A stretch of 36,568 nucleotides of DNA from Mycobacterium interjectum (GTDB lineage: Bacteria; Actinomycetota; Actinomycetes; Mycobacteriales; Mycobacteriaceae), in the NCBI RefSeq assembly GCF_900078675.2, contig NZ_LT546237.1, positions 4,317,341 through 4,353,908 on the forward strand. The letters are read 5' to 3'. Shown here piece after piece: positions 7,973 to 16,514 of this stretch. The notes beneath the pieces were generated by a model. That model saw nothing but the letters and a program-made list of their open reading frames with translations, was not told where the DNA came from and did no database searches. Position numbers and translations under genes: made by a program. How positions within the stretch are numbered: position 1 is the first letter of the stretch; each line of letters starts with the position of its first letter.

Positions 7973-9733
7973 CTAGCGCGCTCCGCGCACCAACCGGCCG
8001 GGGCGTGCCCCGGTGTCGACGTCGTTGCGCCGGGTCACGGTCCCGCTGACGATGGTGGCCGCGTAACCGCTGGCTCCCTGCAGGATCCGGTTTCCGCCGG
8101 CGGGCAGGTCGAAGGCCATCGCGGCGGGATGCAATGTCAGGGCGTCCAGGTCGATGACATTGATGTCGGCCTTCTTGCCCGGCTCGATGGTGCCGCGATC
8201 GGTCAGACCGAACAGGTGAGCCGTGTCGCGGGATTGCTTGCGGATCACGTACTCCAGCGCGAGCTTGTCGCCGCGGTGCCGGTCGCGCGCCCAGTGCGTC
8301 AGCAGGAAGGTGGGATAGGAAGCGTCGCAGATCATCCCGCAGTGGGCGCCGCCGTCGGACAGCCCGAGCACGCCGGCGGGGTGCAGCAGCATCTCGCGGA
8401 TCGCGTCGTGGTTGCCCTCGGCGTAGTTGAACAGCGGCAGCATCAGCATCGCGGTCGCGTTCCGCTCGAGCATCAGGTCGTACAGCGTCGACAGCGCGTC
8501 CTCGCCGCGGGCCTTGGCGATCGCCGCGACGGTGCGGTCGGGGGTGGGCTCGTAGTCGGGCGGGTCACCGAGCGCGAAGAGCCGTCCCAGCGAGTGCTGC
8601 ACCAGGGCGAACATGCCGTCGAACAACAGGGTCGGGTCGGGGGGCAGGTCGTCCTCGGAAAGGATGGCGGCTTTCACCGCGGGGTCGGCCAGGCGCTGGG
8701 CGAGCTCGGCACGGCCGTACTCGGCCTTCAGCCGTCGGTAGGTGGGCCGGTGGCTGAAACCGTGATGGCCCTGGAATCCGATCATCATGCCGAACGGCCG
8801 CGCCGCAACCTGCGGGTACAACCGGGCGCCCTCGGCGTGCGCGTCCGCGGACAGGTCCAGCATCTCGCGCCACAGGTTCGGGTCGGCATCCACCTGGATG
8901 AGGGCGAACGACACCGGCCGGTCGATCTCACCGCTCAGCCGCCGCATCCAGTCCAGTTCCTTTTTGGGCGCGACGATGTCCTCGCCCGCGGATCCCTGGG
9001 GGGCGAGCTCGAACACCGCCTGGCCGCCGGCGGCCATCGCCCGCCCGAGGCCGAACAGCTCGTCCTCGGCCGCGTAGGTGCCGGGGACCGGCTCGCCGTC
9101 CATCGCGCGGTGGCCCATCGTGCGCGATGTCGAAAAGCCGAGCGCGCCGGCTTCGATCGCCTCCCGCACCAGCCTGCCCATCGCCTCGATGTCGTCAGGT
9201 GTCGCCGGCTCGTTGCGGGCACCCCGCTCGCCCATCGCGTAGGCGCGGACGGCGCCGTGGGCGACCTGGCTGCCCACGTCGATCGCGAACTTGTGCTTGC
9301 CGATCGCGTCGAGGTACTCGGGATAGGTCTCCCAGCCCCATTCGATGCCCTCGGTCAGCGCGGTGCCGGGGATGTCTTCCACCCCCTCCATCAACTCGAT
9401 CAGCCACTGCTCGGCGCCGGGCCGCACCGGCGCGAAACCGACGCCGCAGTTGCCGGTCACGATCGTCGTGACGCCGTGGCCGCTGGAGGGCTCGAGCAGC
9501 CCGTCCCAGCTCACCTGGCCGTCGTAGTGGGTGTGGATGTCGACGAACCCGGGAGCCACCACATGCCCTGTCGCATCGATGGTTTCGGCCGCTTCCCCCG
9601 CCATCGCGGGGTCGTCGGCGCCGCGCCGGACGACGTCGACGATCACGCCGTCCTTGATGCCGATGTCGGCCCGGTAGCGCTCCGCGCCCGTGCCGTCGAC
9701 GACTGTGCCACCGGTGATCTTCAGGTCGAACAT
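7973..9733 (-). CDS. D-aminoacylase / N-acyl-D-amino-acid deacylase-like amidohydrolase
   Basis: A 586-residue metal-dependent amidohydrolase. The N-terminal beta domain ends in [17 protein letters not shown], where His67 and His69 are metal ligands and HTHYDGQ is typical of D-aminoacylases. GNCGVGFAP supplies the metal-bridging Cys96 known from that family. The C-terminal part has [12 protein letters not shown] with the catalytic Asp, and [15 protein letters not shown], the usual return to the beta domain. Length suits this larger subgroup. I chose the ATG at 9733 because AAGGAGAG lies just upstream, rather than the in-frame start 14 codons earlier. The substrate is unknown; relatives hydrolyse N-acyl-D-amino acids or cyclic amides. 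It is the first gene of an operon with the Rieske oxygenase. Confidence 0.88.
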   Translation of the reverse strand: MFDLKITGGTVVDGTGAERYRADIGIKDGVIVDVVRRGADDPAMAGEAAETIDATGHVVAPGFVDIHTHYDGQVSWDGLLEPSSGHGVTTIVTGNCGVGFAPVRPGAEQWLIELMEGVEDIPGTALTEGIEWGWETYPEYLDAIGKHKFAIDVGSQVAHGAVRAYAMGERGARNEPATPDDIEAMGRLVREAIEAGALGFSTSRTMGHRAMDGEPVPGTYAAEDELFGLGRAMAAGGQAVFELAPQGSAGEDIVAPKKELDWMRRLSGEIDRPVSFALIQVDADPNLWREMLDLSADAHAEGARLYPQVAARPFGMMIGFQGHHGFSHRPTYRRLKAEYGRAELAQRLADPAVKAAILSEDDLPPDPTLLFDGMFALVQHSLGRLFALGDPPDYEPTPDRTVAAIAKARGEDALSTLYDLMLERNATAMLMLPLFNYAEGNHDAIREMLLHPAGVLGLSDGGAHCGMICDASYPTFLLTHWARDRHRGDKLALEYVIRKQSRDTAHLFGLTDRGTIEPGKKADINVIDLDALTLHPAAMAFDLPAGGNRILQGASGYAATIVSGTVTRRNDVDTGARPGRLVRGAR

Positions 9734-9781
9734 GAGGGCCTCTCCTTGTCGCCATGCGTTGTCGACGTCAGACACGCGGCA

Positions 9782-9804
9782 TTACGCTACGCAGCGTAGC
9801 GTAA
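9782..9804. promoter_or_regulatory. 23-nt palindrome upstream of the amidohydrolase operon
   Basis: Arms TTACGCTACGC (9782-9792) and GCGTAGCGTAA (9794-9804) are exact reverse complements around one central base. It lies 49-71 bp upstream of the amidohydrolase start, where an operator over a promoter is expected. No regulator gene adjoins directly; the nearest is the TetR gene at 11142-11762, whose own region carries a different repeat. Confidence 0.6.
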
Positions 9805-9894
9805 CTACTGACGATATTCCTCCGGATAGATCGAGTCAATGAATCGCCGGAACTTCGCGGCCGAACGCCACGAGCGCGCGATCGCATCGATGCG

Positions 9895-11031
9895 CTAGAG
9901 AGAACTCTTCAGCGCTGCAACGGTTTCCAGGTCGTCGAGCGCGGCCACGCCGCGCCGCAGACCCTCCATGGCGATGCCTTCAACCTGCATTCCGCCCATC
10001 CCGGCAGTGATGAGCGGAGCGACATATCCGTACAGCGCGCTCTGGCGGTACCGCAGCCACAGGTCGTCGCGGTCCAGGTCGGGTCCGCCAGCGGCCGCGA
10101 GCGCGCGCCGGTAGTCGTCGAGGAGGTCGCGTTGCGTCGCCCGCCGGTCTTCCGGCGTCAGGCTGGTGATCAGCGTGTACGCCAGTTCGCGGGAGGGGTG
10201 ACCCCGCCGCACCGCCTGCCAGTCCAACAGACCCGCCTTGCCCCCGTAGAAGTACATGTTGCCGGGGTGGGCGTCGCCGTGCATGACGGTGTGCGGGGGA
10301 GTGTCGATCAGTGCGGCGACCGCGCGATAGTTGTCGGCGATGAAGCGCCCGTTGTCGACGGGGAACGGGCTGCGCTCGGCGAGGCGCTTCATCGACGCGT
10401 GCATCAGCGACCCGGTCAGCAGGGACGTGACGTCTCCGGATGGGGTGTAGAGCCAGCCGAGCGGCCCGCGACCGTCGCGCGACAGCCGGTCCCAGAAGGC
10501 GGCGTGCAGGTCGGCGAGCAATTCGACGATGAGGCTGGCCTGGTCGGGGGAGATCGGGTGCAGGGTGTCGGGAAACTCGCACGACTCGCTGGGCAGGTCT
10601 TCCAGCACCAGCAGGTACCGGCCCGTCCAGCTGTCGAACGCGGCGCCGTAGGCATACGGCAGGCCGGTGAGCTGCGGCGCGAGTTGGTTGTAGAAGCGCA
10701 CCTCGGTCTGCCCCAGCCGGCCGAGTTCGCCCATCAACCGGGTGGCGGCGCTCTTGGCGGCGACCTTGACGAACACCGACTCGGGCACGTCTTTCCCGGT
10801 CAGCACCAGCCGGGCCCGCGACGACGTCCCCGCGTCCCGGTCCAGGACGCGGACCGACCTGACGGTGGTCCCCAAAACCTTCGACAGGACCCCGGCGTCG
10901 ACGTCTTCGACGGTGCGGGGCAGCCCCAGGCGCCCGCCCACCACGGCGTCGGTGGTCACGCGGCGGACGCCGTGGCCCAGGTGAGCGGCCAAGCCCGCGA
11001 CGGACAACGCCTGTCCCGCAAGATTTTTCAT
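9895..11031 (-). CDS. APH-family phosphotransferase (aminoglycoside phosphotransferase fold)
   Basis: A 378-residue kinase-fold protein. The catalytic loop is VMHGDAHPGNMYF (HxDxxxxN type) and the metal-binding motif is GLLDWQAVRRGHPSREL. The N-terminal lobe holds SVFVKVAA with the probable ATP-binding Lys and RYLLVLEDLPSE as the hinge. Family members phosphorylate hydroxyl groups of small molecules; in actinobacteria many are of unknown substrate and need not confer drug resistance. The start at 11031 (MKNLAGQALS) is an ATG. A tandem inverted repeat lies 67-121 bp upstream, so the gene is probably repressed by the neighbouring TetR protein. Confidence 0.85.
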   Translation of the reverse strand: MKNLAGQALSVAGLAAHLGHGVRRVTTDAVVGGRLGLPRTVEDVDAGVLSKVLGTTVRSVRVLDRDAGTSSRARLVLTGKDVPESVFVKVAAKSAATRLMGELGRLGQTEVRFYNQLAPQLTGLPYAYGAAFDSWTGRYLLVLEDLPSESCEFPDTLHPISPDQASLIVELLADLHAAFWDRLSRDGRGPLGWLYTPSGDVTSLLTGSLMHASMKRLAERSPFPVDNGRFIADNYRAVAALIDTPPHTVMHGDAHPGNMYFYGGKAGLLDWQAVRRGHPSRELAYTLITSLTPEDRRATQRDLLDDYRRALAAAGGPDLDRDDLWLRYRQSALYGYVAPLITAGMGGMQVEGIAMEGLRRGVAALDDLETVAALKSSL

Positions 11032-11097
11032 CTATAACCGTCCTGGTTCGGTATGCCCGTCACCGGCGGAGCGGGCCGCAATCGCCACAGCGCCCCG

Positions 11098-11152
11098 TCA
11101 GACAAAACTAGCCGAATGTCTGGACTTCAGACAATACCAGATTATTGTCTGA
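11098..11152. promoter_or_regulatory. Tandem operator: two inverted repeats with 29-bp period
   Basis: The half-site TCAGACA occurs at 11098-11104 and 11127-11133, and its complement TGTCTG(A) at 11117-11122 and 11146-11152. This gives two units, each with a 12-nt interior and repeated exactly 29 bp apart. The second unit extends to 10-bp arms (TCAGACAATA / TATTGTCTGA). The array lies upstream of the phosphotransferase gene and overlaps the end of the tetR gene (stop at 11142-11144). There is no U-tract, so an operator is likelier than a terminator. Confidence 0.65.
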
Positions 11153-11762
11153 TTTGTGGCACCAGCGCCCGCACCACGTATTGCTCGACGAATTGTCGTT
11201 TGTCGGCCGCCGGGCGGCGCCGCCAGGAGGGCGCCAGCAGGAACAACGTCGCGGTGTGCAGCCACTGGACGATCGACCGGGGGTCGAGATCGTCGTAGAG
11301 ACGCCCCGCCGCCTTCCACCGGTTCAGCAATGGCTCGTAGTGCCGCAGCAGTAAGTCCACGAGGGGTTCCGAGCCCTTCTCGAGGGCGGTGGCCACCGCG
11401 GTGCTCTCCGCGGCGAACAGCGCCTCGTTCAGCGGGTTGCCGTCCACCGACTCGACCCGCGCCAGGACCATCTCGGGAACCGAGCGGATGGGGTCGTCGG
11501 GCGCGGGCAGCGATGTCACCAGGTCGCCCAGCGCCTTGTCCACCCGCATCAGCATCAGGCCCAGCAGCACGTCGTCGCGGGCGGGGAAGTACCGGTACAC
11601 CGTGGATCGCGACACCCCGGCCTCGTCGGCCACCTCGCCCATCCGGAATTGAGTGTTGCCGCGGCGGACGATGCAGCGGCCCGCGGCGTCGAGGATCAGT
11701 CCGCGCGCCTCTTCGTCGTCGTGGATGGCGCGGTCGTCCCCCCACCACCGGCTCGGTTCCAT
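11142..11762 (-). CDS. TetR-family transcriptional regulator
   Basis: A 206-residue TetR repressor. The HTH reads FRMGEVADEAGVSRSTVYRY followed by FPARDDVL, preceded by EARGLILDAAGRCIVRRGNT. The C-terminal helical domain is typical in length but not specific. It starts at ATG 11762 (MEPSRWWGDD). It is divergent from the gene at 11884 with a gap of about 120 bp, and upstream of the phosphotransferase on the same strand. The operator-like array at its 3' end suggests it controls the phosphotransferase, and perhaps the divergent genes as well. Confidence 0.9.
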   Translation of the reverse strand: MEPSRWWGDDRAIHDDEEARGLILDAAGRCIVRRGNTQFRMGEVADEAGVSRSTVYRYFPARDDVLLGLMLMRVDKALGDLVTSLPAPDDPIRSVPEMVLARVESVDGNPLNEALFAAESTAVATALEKGSEPLVDLLLRHYEPLLNRWKAAGRLYDDLDPRSIVQWLHTATLFLLAPSWRRRPAADKRQFVEQYVVRALVPQIRQ

Positions 11763-11883
11763 GGCGCCGATGCTACGGGATGCGTTGTGCTACTTCAGTA
11801 TCTGATGCGCCGGGCAGCCGCTGTCCAACCGTGCGTCGCCGAATCATGTTACGGCGCAGGCGATCAGCATGGCAGAGAGGGCA

Positions 11884-13023
11884 ATGATGGGGTACTCCGC
11901 CGCCGACGAGTCATTCACCCACCAGCTCCCGACGACCTTCGACCGGGTGCACGATCCCGACCCGACGTGGTCGGACCGGTGCTACTTCTTCGCCGCCTCG
12001 CCAGACGGCACGATGCTGCTGGCCAGCGGCTACGGCAACAACCCGAACACCGCCAGCGGGCTGGGCTACGTCAAGGTCAGCCTCGCCGACGGTCGGCACT
12101 GGGATCTGTTGGCCGGCCGGCCGGTGGCGGGCGACGACCGCGCGGACCTCAGTGCCGGGCCCATGCGCTGGACCTGCGTCGAGCCGCTGAAGAAGTGGCG
12201 GCTCGACGTCGAACCGAACAACTCGGGCATCGAGTGGGAGTTGTACTACCAGCCCACCGCCCCGATGTGGGAGCTGTTGCCGATGAAGGTGCGCGACAAG
12301 GACGGCCAGACGCTGGCCGACATGTACCACATGAAGGAGCCCGGGCGATGGAGCGGCTGGGTGCAGATCGGCGGCGAACGGACCAGCGTCGACGGGTTCC
12401 GCGGCGGCCGGGACCGCACGTTCGGCGTGCGCGTTTCGGACAAGATCGACTTCTGGCTGTGGCTCGACGCCGGGTTCGATGACTACGCCATCGAGGCCTG
12501 GGTCATCGAATCCACCGACGGCACGGTCAATTACGTCGATGGTGGCGTCACGCACGAGGACGGCACGCTCTCGAAGCGATTCGTCAAGATCGAACACGAG
12601 ATCGAGTTCGACGGCGACCGCAAGCGCCCCGCCCGCGCGGCGCTGGTGTTCACCGACGAGGACGGCAAGGCCTACCGCCTGTTCGCCGACGCTCCGCATC
12701 AGCACGTCAACGCCTACTACGGGTTGCCCATGGCGCATTGCGAGTACGAAGACCTGGGTGGCGGCCGCTACTTCATCCATTTCCGCTGGGATAGCACCGA
12801 TTACGAGCAGCTCGGGGAGACCGAGGGAAAGTCGATGGCGCTTGATCAACTGATGCGCTTCGAGCAGGACGGCGACACCGGTTGGGGAGTCTTCGAATTG
12901 CTGGTCGGGGGACAGGGCTACCGTCGCTACCCCAACTGGGCGGCGATGGACATGTCCGCGTTCACCCAGGACAAGACCCCGGTGGACCGCCTGCCGGCAG
13001 ACGGGGAAGGGGTCCGTCAATGA
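11884..13023 (+). CDS. Conserved hypothetical protein, beta-rich, calycin/AttH-like
   Basis: About 379 residues. I do not recognise a characterised family. The sequence is Trp/Tyr-rich and beta-strand-like with no membrane segment or signal peptide (for example YGNNPNTASGLGYVKVSLAD and RWSGWVQIGGERTSVDG). The two-part layout recalls AttH / hydroxyneurosporene-synthase-type lipocalin folds, which is only a resemblance. I chose 11884 because AGAGAGGG lies just upstream; ATGs at 11869 and 11887 are in the same frame. Its stop overlaps the start of the next phosphotransferase gene in an ATGA arrangement, so the two are translationally coupled and probably act on the same compound. Confidence 0.72.
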   Translation: MMGYSAADESFTHQLPTTFDRVHDPDPTWSDRCYFFAASPDGTMLLASGYGNNPNTASGLGYVKVSLADGRHWDLLAGRPVAGDDRADLSAGPMRWTCVEPLKKWRLDVEPNNSGIEWELYYQPTAPMWELLPMKVRDKDGQTLADMYHMKEPGRWSGWVQIGGERTSVDGFRGGRDRTFGVRVSDKIDFWLWLDAGFDDYAIEAWVIESTDGTVNYVDGGVTHEDGTLSKRFVKIEHEIEFDGDRKRPARAALVFTDEDGKAYRLFADAPHQHVNAYYGLPMAHCEYEDLGGGRYFIHFRWDSTDYEQLGETEGKSMALDQLMRFEQDGDTGWGVFELLVGGQGYRRYPNWAAMDMSAFTQDKTPVDRLPADGEGVRQ

Positions 13024-14105
13024 TGTTGGACGACAACGTGAGTCAGCGCCTGGCGGCTTGGCTGCGTGCGCAGCTGCCCGACGCCGACGACGTGCGCGTC
13101 GAAGGCCTTGATCGGGTGAACTTCGGGCATTCGGCCGAAATGGTGATGCTGAGCATCGTCACCCGCCGCGGCGACCGCGATCACCGCCAAGACGCGGTAC
13201 TGCGCCTGCGGCCCAAACCGCCGGCACTGCTCGAGCCCTACGACCTGGCGCGCCAGTTCACCATCCTGCGTGCGCTGGCGAACACCGCGGTCCGTGTTCC
13301 CCGGGCGCTGTGGCTCGAGGAAACCGGCGCGGTACTCGGGAGACCCTTCTTCGTGATGGAACGGGCCGCCGGCCGGGTCTACGAGATGGAGGCGCCGACC
13401 GACGTCGCCGACTCGGTCGTGGCGCGGATGTGTCAGAGCCTGGCCGAACAACTCGCGGCCATCCATACGGTCGACCTCGCACGCACTGGGCTCGACGCGC
13501 TCGACAGCGGCGGCGACCACCTGGACCGTGAGCTCGACCACTGGGCGGCGGAGCTGGACCGGGTCAAGCGCGGCCGCCTGCCCGCCCTCGAACGGCTGCA
13601 GCAGGCGCTGCGGTCCGACAAGCCGGAGCCGTGCCCGAATGTCACTTTGGTGCACGGCGACGCCAAACCGGGCAACTTCGCGTTCGCCGGCGGCGAGGTC
13701 AGCGCGGTCTTCGACTGGGAGATGACGACGGTCGGCGACCCGCTGACCGACATCGGCTGGCTCGAGATGCTGTGGATGCAGCCCGTCGGCCTCAGCACCC
13801 ACCCCGCGGCGCCCGACATCGACGCCTTGCTCGCGCATTACGAGTCGGCCAGCGGGATCGCGATCCAGAACCGCCCGTGGTACCGCGCGTTCAATGCCTA
13901 CAAGATGGCCGTCATCTGCCTCATCGGCGCGATGCTGATCGACGACGGCCACAGCGACGACCAAAAGCTCGTGCTCGCCGCCTACGGCACGTCGCTCATG
14001 ACAAAAGCGGGGCTCACCGAACTGGGAGTCGAGGAACCCCTCGAGGACGGTCCCGTCCTGCCGCGCGACGAACGCATCCAGCAGGTCCTCGCGCCGGCGA
14101 CCTGA
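13020..14105 (+). CDS. APH-family phosphotransferase (ACAD10/11 N-domain-like)
   Basis: A 361-residue kinase-fold protein. The catalytic loop is LVHGDAKPGNFAF, and the metal motif AVFDWEMTTVGDPLTDIGW is typical of the group related to the N-terminal domain of ACAD10/ACAD11. RPFFVMERAAGRV marks the hinge. The start ATG at 13020 overlaps the upstream stop by four bases; a second ATG at 13023 is also in frame. ACAD11-type kinases phosphorylate 4-hydroxyacyl-CoAs, so a hydroxy-acyl substrate is possible, but no acyl-CoA dehydrogenase adjoins here. It is the second phosphotransferase in this cluster after the one at 9895. Confidence 0.87.
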   Translation: MMLDDNVSQRLAAWLRAQLPDADDVRVEGLDRVNFGHSAEMVMLSIVTRRGDRDHRQDAVLRLRPKPPALLEPYDLARQFTILRALANTAVRVPRALWLEETGAVLGRPFFVMERAAGRVYEMEAPTDVADSVVARMCQSLAEQLAAIHTVDLARTGLDALDSGGDHLDRELDHWAAELDRVKRGRLPALERLQQALRSDKPEPCPNVTLVHGDAKPGNFAFAGGEVSAVFDWEMTTVGDPLTDIGWLEMLWMQPVGLSTHPAAPDIDALLAHYESASGIAIQNRPWYRAFNAYKMAVICLIGAMLIDDGHSDDQKLVLAAYGTSLMTKAGLTELGVEEPLEDGPVLPRDERIQQVLAPAT

Positions 14106-14112
14106 CGCGTTT

Positions 14113-14604
14113 TCAGGCGTTGGACCGCTCGGCCCGTCGTGACAGGTCGGTCCAGACCAAGGTGACGTGTGTCCCTCGGGGGGTGCGGTCGATGGTCACC
14201 CGATCGGCGAGCGCCCGCATCAGCGGAATGCCGCGCCCCCGGACCTGTGGCCGGCGCGGCACGGCGGCCGGCTCGGGCAGCTTCCGGCGCCATCGGCCGC
14301 GGTCATTGACGGTGACGGCGAGCGTGTCGGCAACGTCGTCGTAGGCTGCGCTGAGGTCCATGGTCCCGTGCCGCGGCGCGTCGACGTACGCGAATTCGGC
14401 GGCGTTGGCCAGCGCTTCGTTCACCGCAAGGAGCAGGTCGTTGCTGCGCTCGGCGCCCAGCCGGAAGTGCCTCTCGAGCCACTTTTTGAACTCCGCTCGG
14501 ATCCGAGCGGCGCTTCGCGCGTCGGCGGCCACCCGCCTCCGCACGAAGCGGGTTCGGTCATCGATGTCGGACACCTCATCCGGCCCGTGTTCGGAGCGTC
14601 CCAT
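14113..14604 (-). CDS. RsbW-type anti-sigma factor / serine kinase (HATPase_c)
   Basis: A 163-residue protein with a GHKL ATPase fold as in RsbW/SpoIIAB. The N box is DLLLAVNEALANAAEFAY, the middle section is VTVNDRGRWRRK (G1-like DRG), and the G2 box is RGRGIPLMRALADRV. Such proteins sequester a sigma factor and phosphorylate the STAS antagonist. The STAS gene lies 30 bp upstream on the same strand, giving a partner-switching pair. No sigma factor gene is in the window, so the target, perhaps SigF or another sigma factor, is unknown. It ends 7 bp from the convergent phosphotransferase gene. Confidence 0.85.
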   Translation of the reverse strand: MGRSEHGPDEVSDIDDRTRFVRRRVAADARSAARIRAEFKKWLERHFRLGAERSNDLLLAVNEALANAAEFAYVDAPRHGTMDLSAAYDDVADTLAVTVNDRGRWRRKLPEPAAVPRRPQVRGRGIPLMRALADRVTIDRTPRGTHVTLVWTDLSRRAERSNA

Positions 14605-14634
14605 CGCCCAGCTGCATCCTCACTCTGTCAGGGT

Positions 14635-15012
14635 TCACCCATCGGCGATGCGGCTCAGCGCGCTGTCGAGCGTGCTGTAGAGCGCCAAGACTTTGTCCAA
14701 GCCCATGAGCTTGATCGGCCTGCTGGTGGCCGGGCCGTTCGCGACGACCGCGAATCGCGTCGGCGGCGCGACCTCGGCCTGCGCCGTCACCAGGACGGTC
14801 ATCCCCGCCGAGGCCAAGAAATCGACCTTGGTCAGGTCAATGACCAGCGCCGGCGGTCGCTCGGCCAGCGCGGCGCGTACCGCCTCGGCGAGCTGCGGCG
14901 CGCTGAGCATGTCCACTTCACCCGAGACGCTCAGCACGACCGCGTCGTCTAGCTGGTGTTTTCCAACGTCGAAGGTCGTCGGATCGACTGAATTGCCGGA
15001 TTGTTCGATCAT
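14635..15012 (-). CDS. STAS-domain anti-sigma factor antagonist (RsfB-like)
   Basis: A 125-residue single STAS domain. The phosphorylation loop is IDLTKVDFLASAGMTVL, where the Ser of SAG is the expected phospho-acceptor. The C-terminal PIKLMGLDKVLALYSTLDSA closely recalls M. tuberculosis RsfB (Rv3687c; PIHLMGLDKTFRLFSTL, from memory). In that system the unphosphorylated antagonist frees SigF from its anti-sigma factor. The ATG at 15012 (MIEQSGNSVD) is preceded by weak purine sequence only. It forms an operon with the RsbW-type gene 30 bp downstream. I leave the symbol blank because this may be a paralogue. Confidence 0.87.
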   Translation of the reverse strand: MIEQSGNSVDPTTFDVGKHQLDDAVVLSVSGEVDMLSAPQLAEAVRAALAERPPALVIDLTKVDFLASAGMTVLVTAQAEVAPPTRFAVVANGPATSRPIKLMGLDKVLALYSTLDSALSRIADG

Positions 15013-15380
15013 GCTTCGTCACTCACATTCGCCCCTTGCGGGACACCGAGAAATCACACAGCCTTTGCCAAGCCGGGGCTGTCGACTCAACCCGCGTAAC
15101 ACGCCTTGTCAGGGAGAAAGGCTCCATCTCTTCTGCACCGCTGAGCGGCGGCGCAGCCGCACGTGTTTAGACAATTTTAGGCCATGGCGAAAACGACGCC
15201 TGCGGCCGTCGCTTTGTGTCCAATCCGACTGAACGAATCCGGGCGCCCTGCCGTAGTCCGAATGTGCGCGATCCTCGCCGCAGATATTGCGCACGGCAGC
15301 CTCCCGTGGGTGAATGCGTCCACCGATTTCGTTCCCAGGCTGCGCGGCTTGGCCCGGAAAGTGGGGGAGGGACGGTGGGC
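15013..15380. other. Divergent intergenic region between STAS and peroxidase genes
   Basis: 368 bp that must hold promoters for both directions. I looked for the mycobacterial SigF pattern (GTTT - about 16 nt - GGGTA) on both strands and found no convincing match. A short GC hairpin (GCGGC / GCCGC, about 15150-15165) and an AT-rich patch near 15170-15180 are the only local structure. Reading frames cross it in several phases without protein-like character. Confidence 0.5.
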
Positions 15381-16514
15381 ATGGAGCCCGGTGATCACGA
15401 TGGCGACCCGGACGACGAAACCGGTGAGACCGGGCCCGCGCGCCGCCTCGCGCTGACCCGACGAAGCGCCCTGCTCGGCATGGGCGCGGTCGCCGGCTTC
15501 GCGGCGGTGGATGTGGGCGGGTTCGCCTACGCCGGCGGCTGGCTGCGGCCGGGCACTCCGACGCCGCTTACCCCTGCACGGTTCGCCGATCGCTTCGAGC
15601 AGGTCGCCGGCCGTCATGACGGCTTCCGGCGAAACCATGCCAAAGGGCTCGCGGCCACCGGCTCTTTTGCGAGCAACGGGGCGGGCGCGGCCATCTGCCG
15701 GGCGGCGGTCTTCCGGGTGGGCACCGTTCCGCTCGTCGGCCGGTTCTCGCTAGGTGGCGGCGTGCCGGATCAGGCGGACAAGCCCGACACGGTGCGGGGT
15801 CTCGGGCTGCTGTTCCAGGCGGGCGGCCAGCAGTGGCGCACCGCGATGATCAACCTGCCTGTCTTCACCGACAGCACCCCCGAGGGCTTCTATGAACGCT
15901 TGCTCGCGTTCAGACCGGTGCCCGGCACCGGCAAGCCCGACCCGCAGCAGATAGCCGCATTCCTCGATCGCCATCCCGAGACCGTCGCGGCAATGAAGAT
16001 CATCAAGCAGTCGCCGCCCAGTGCGGGGTTCGCGGACAGCACGTTTTACGGGCTCAACGCGTTCTGGTTCACCAACAGCGCCGGGGCGACGGTTCCGGTG
16101 CGTTGGTCGGTCGTTCCGCAGAACGCCGTCGGGGCCGGCGGCCCGCAGCCACCGCGCGGCAAGGACTACCTCTTCGACGACCTCATCCGCGCGCTGGCAC
16201 AGGGGCCACTGAAGTGGCGGCTGGTGCTCACCGTCGGAGAGCCGGGCGATCCGACCAACGACGCCACCAAACGGTGGCCGCAGTCGCGGCGGTCGATCGA
16301 CGCCGGCACCATCACCATCGCCGCGGTGCAGACCGAGCAGGCCGGCAACGCGCGAGATATCAACTTCGATCCGTTGGTGCTGCCGGACGGCATCACCGCG
16401 TCCGACGATCCGCTGCCCCCGGCGAGATCGGCCGTGTACGCGCGCTCCTCCACGCGCCGCGCCGAGGAGCCCAAATCGCCCAGCGAGGTCAACGTGGCGC
16501 AGGTGCTCGCATGA
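15381..16514 (+). CDS. Catalase-family peroxidase (SrpA-like), Tat-type signal
   Basis: A 377-residue heme protein of the small catalase-related peroxidase group. The N-terminus has a twin-arginine signal, ALTRRSALLGMGAVAGF (Arg27-Arg28), so it is probably exported folded. The distal heme motif is RRNHAKGLAATGSF with His86, matching the catalase HAKG. The proximal ligand is likely Tyr353 in RSAVYARSSTRR. It is much shorter than full catalases (about 480-700 residues) and probably reduces peroxides with an electron donor. I chose the ATG at 15381 because GGGGGAGGG lies about 9 nt upstream; GTG at 15375 is possible and longer upstream frames lack protein character. Its stop overlaps the cytochrome b561 start (ATGA). 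Confidence 0.87.
   Translation: MEPGDHDGDPDDETGETGPARRLALTRRSALLGMGAVAGFAAVDVGGFAYAGGWLRPGTPTPLTPARFADRFEQVAGRHDGFRRNHAKGLAATGSFASNGAGAAICRAAVFRVGTVPLVGRFSLGGGVPDQADKPDTVRGLGLLFQAGGQQWRTAMINLPVFTDSTPEGFYERLLAFRPVPGTGKPDPQQIAAFLDRHPETVAAMKIIKQSPPSAGFADSTFYGLNAFWFTNSAGATVPVRWSVVPQNAVGAGGPQPPRGKDYLFDDLIRALAQGPLKWRLVLTVGEPGDPTNDATKRWPQSRRSIDAGTITIAAVQTEQAGNARDINFDPLVLPDGITASDDPLPPARSAVYARSSTRRAEEPKSPSEVNVAQVLA

Noticed and set aside
6637..8049. 470-residue plus-strand open frame
   Set aside because: It is antisense to the Rieske oxygenase gene with its clear ligands, and no motif or ribosome binding site supports it.
7907..9799. 630-residue open frame on the plus strand
   Set aside because: It is antisense to the D-aminoacylase-like gene, which has complete catalytic motifs. 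The plus-strand protein has the His/Gly/Arg/Val-rich look of a GC-rich shadow frame.
11127..11152. Reading the inverted repeat as an intrinsic terminator of tetR
   Set aside because: The stem is AT-rich, lacks a U-tract and has a sister copy 29 bp away, all of which suit an operator better.
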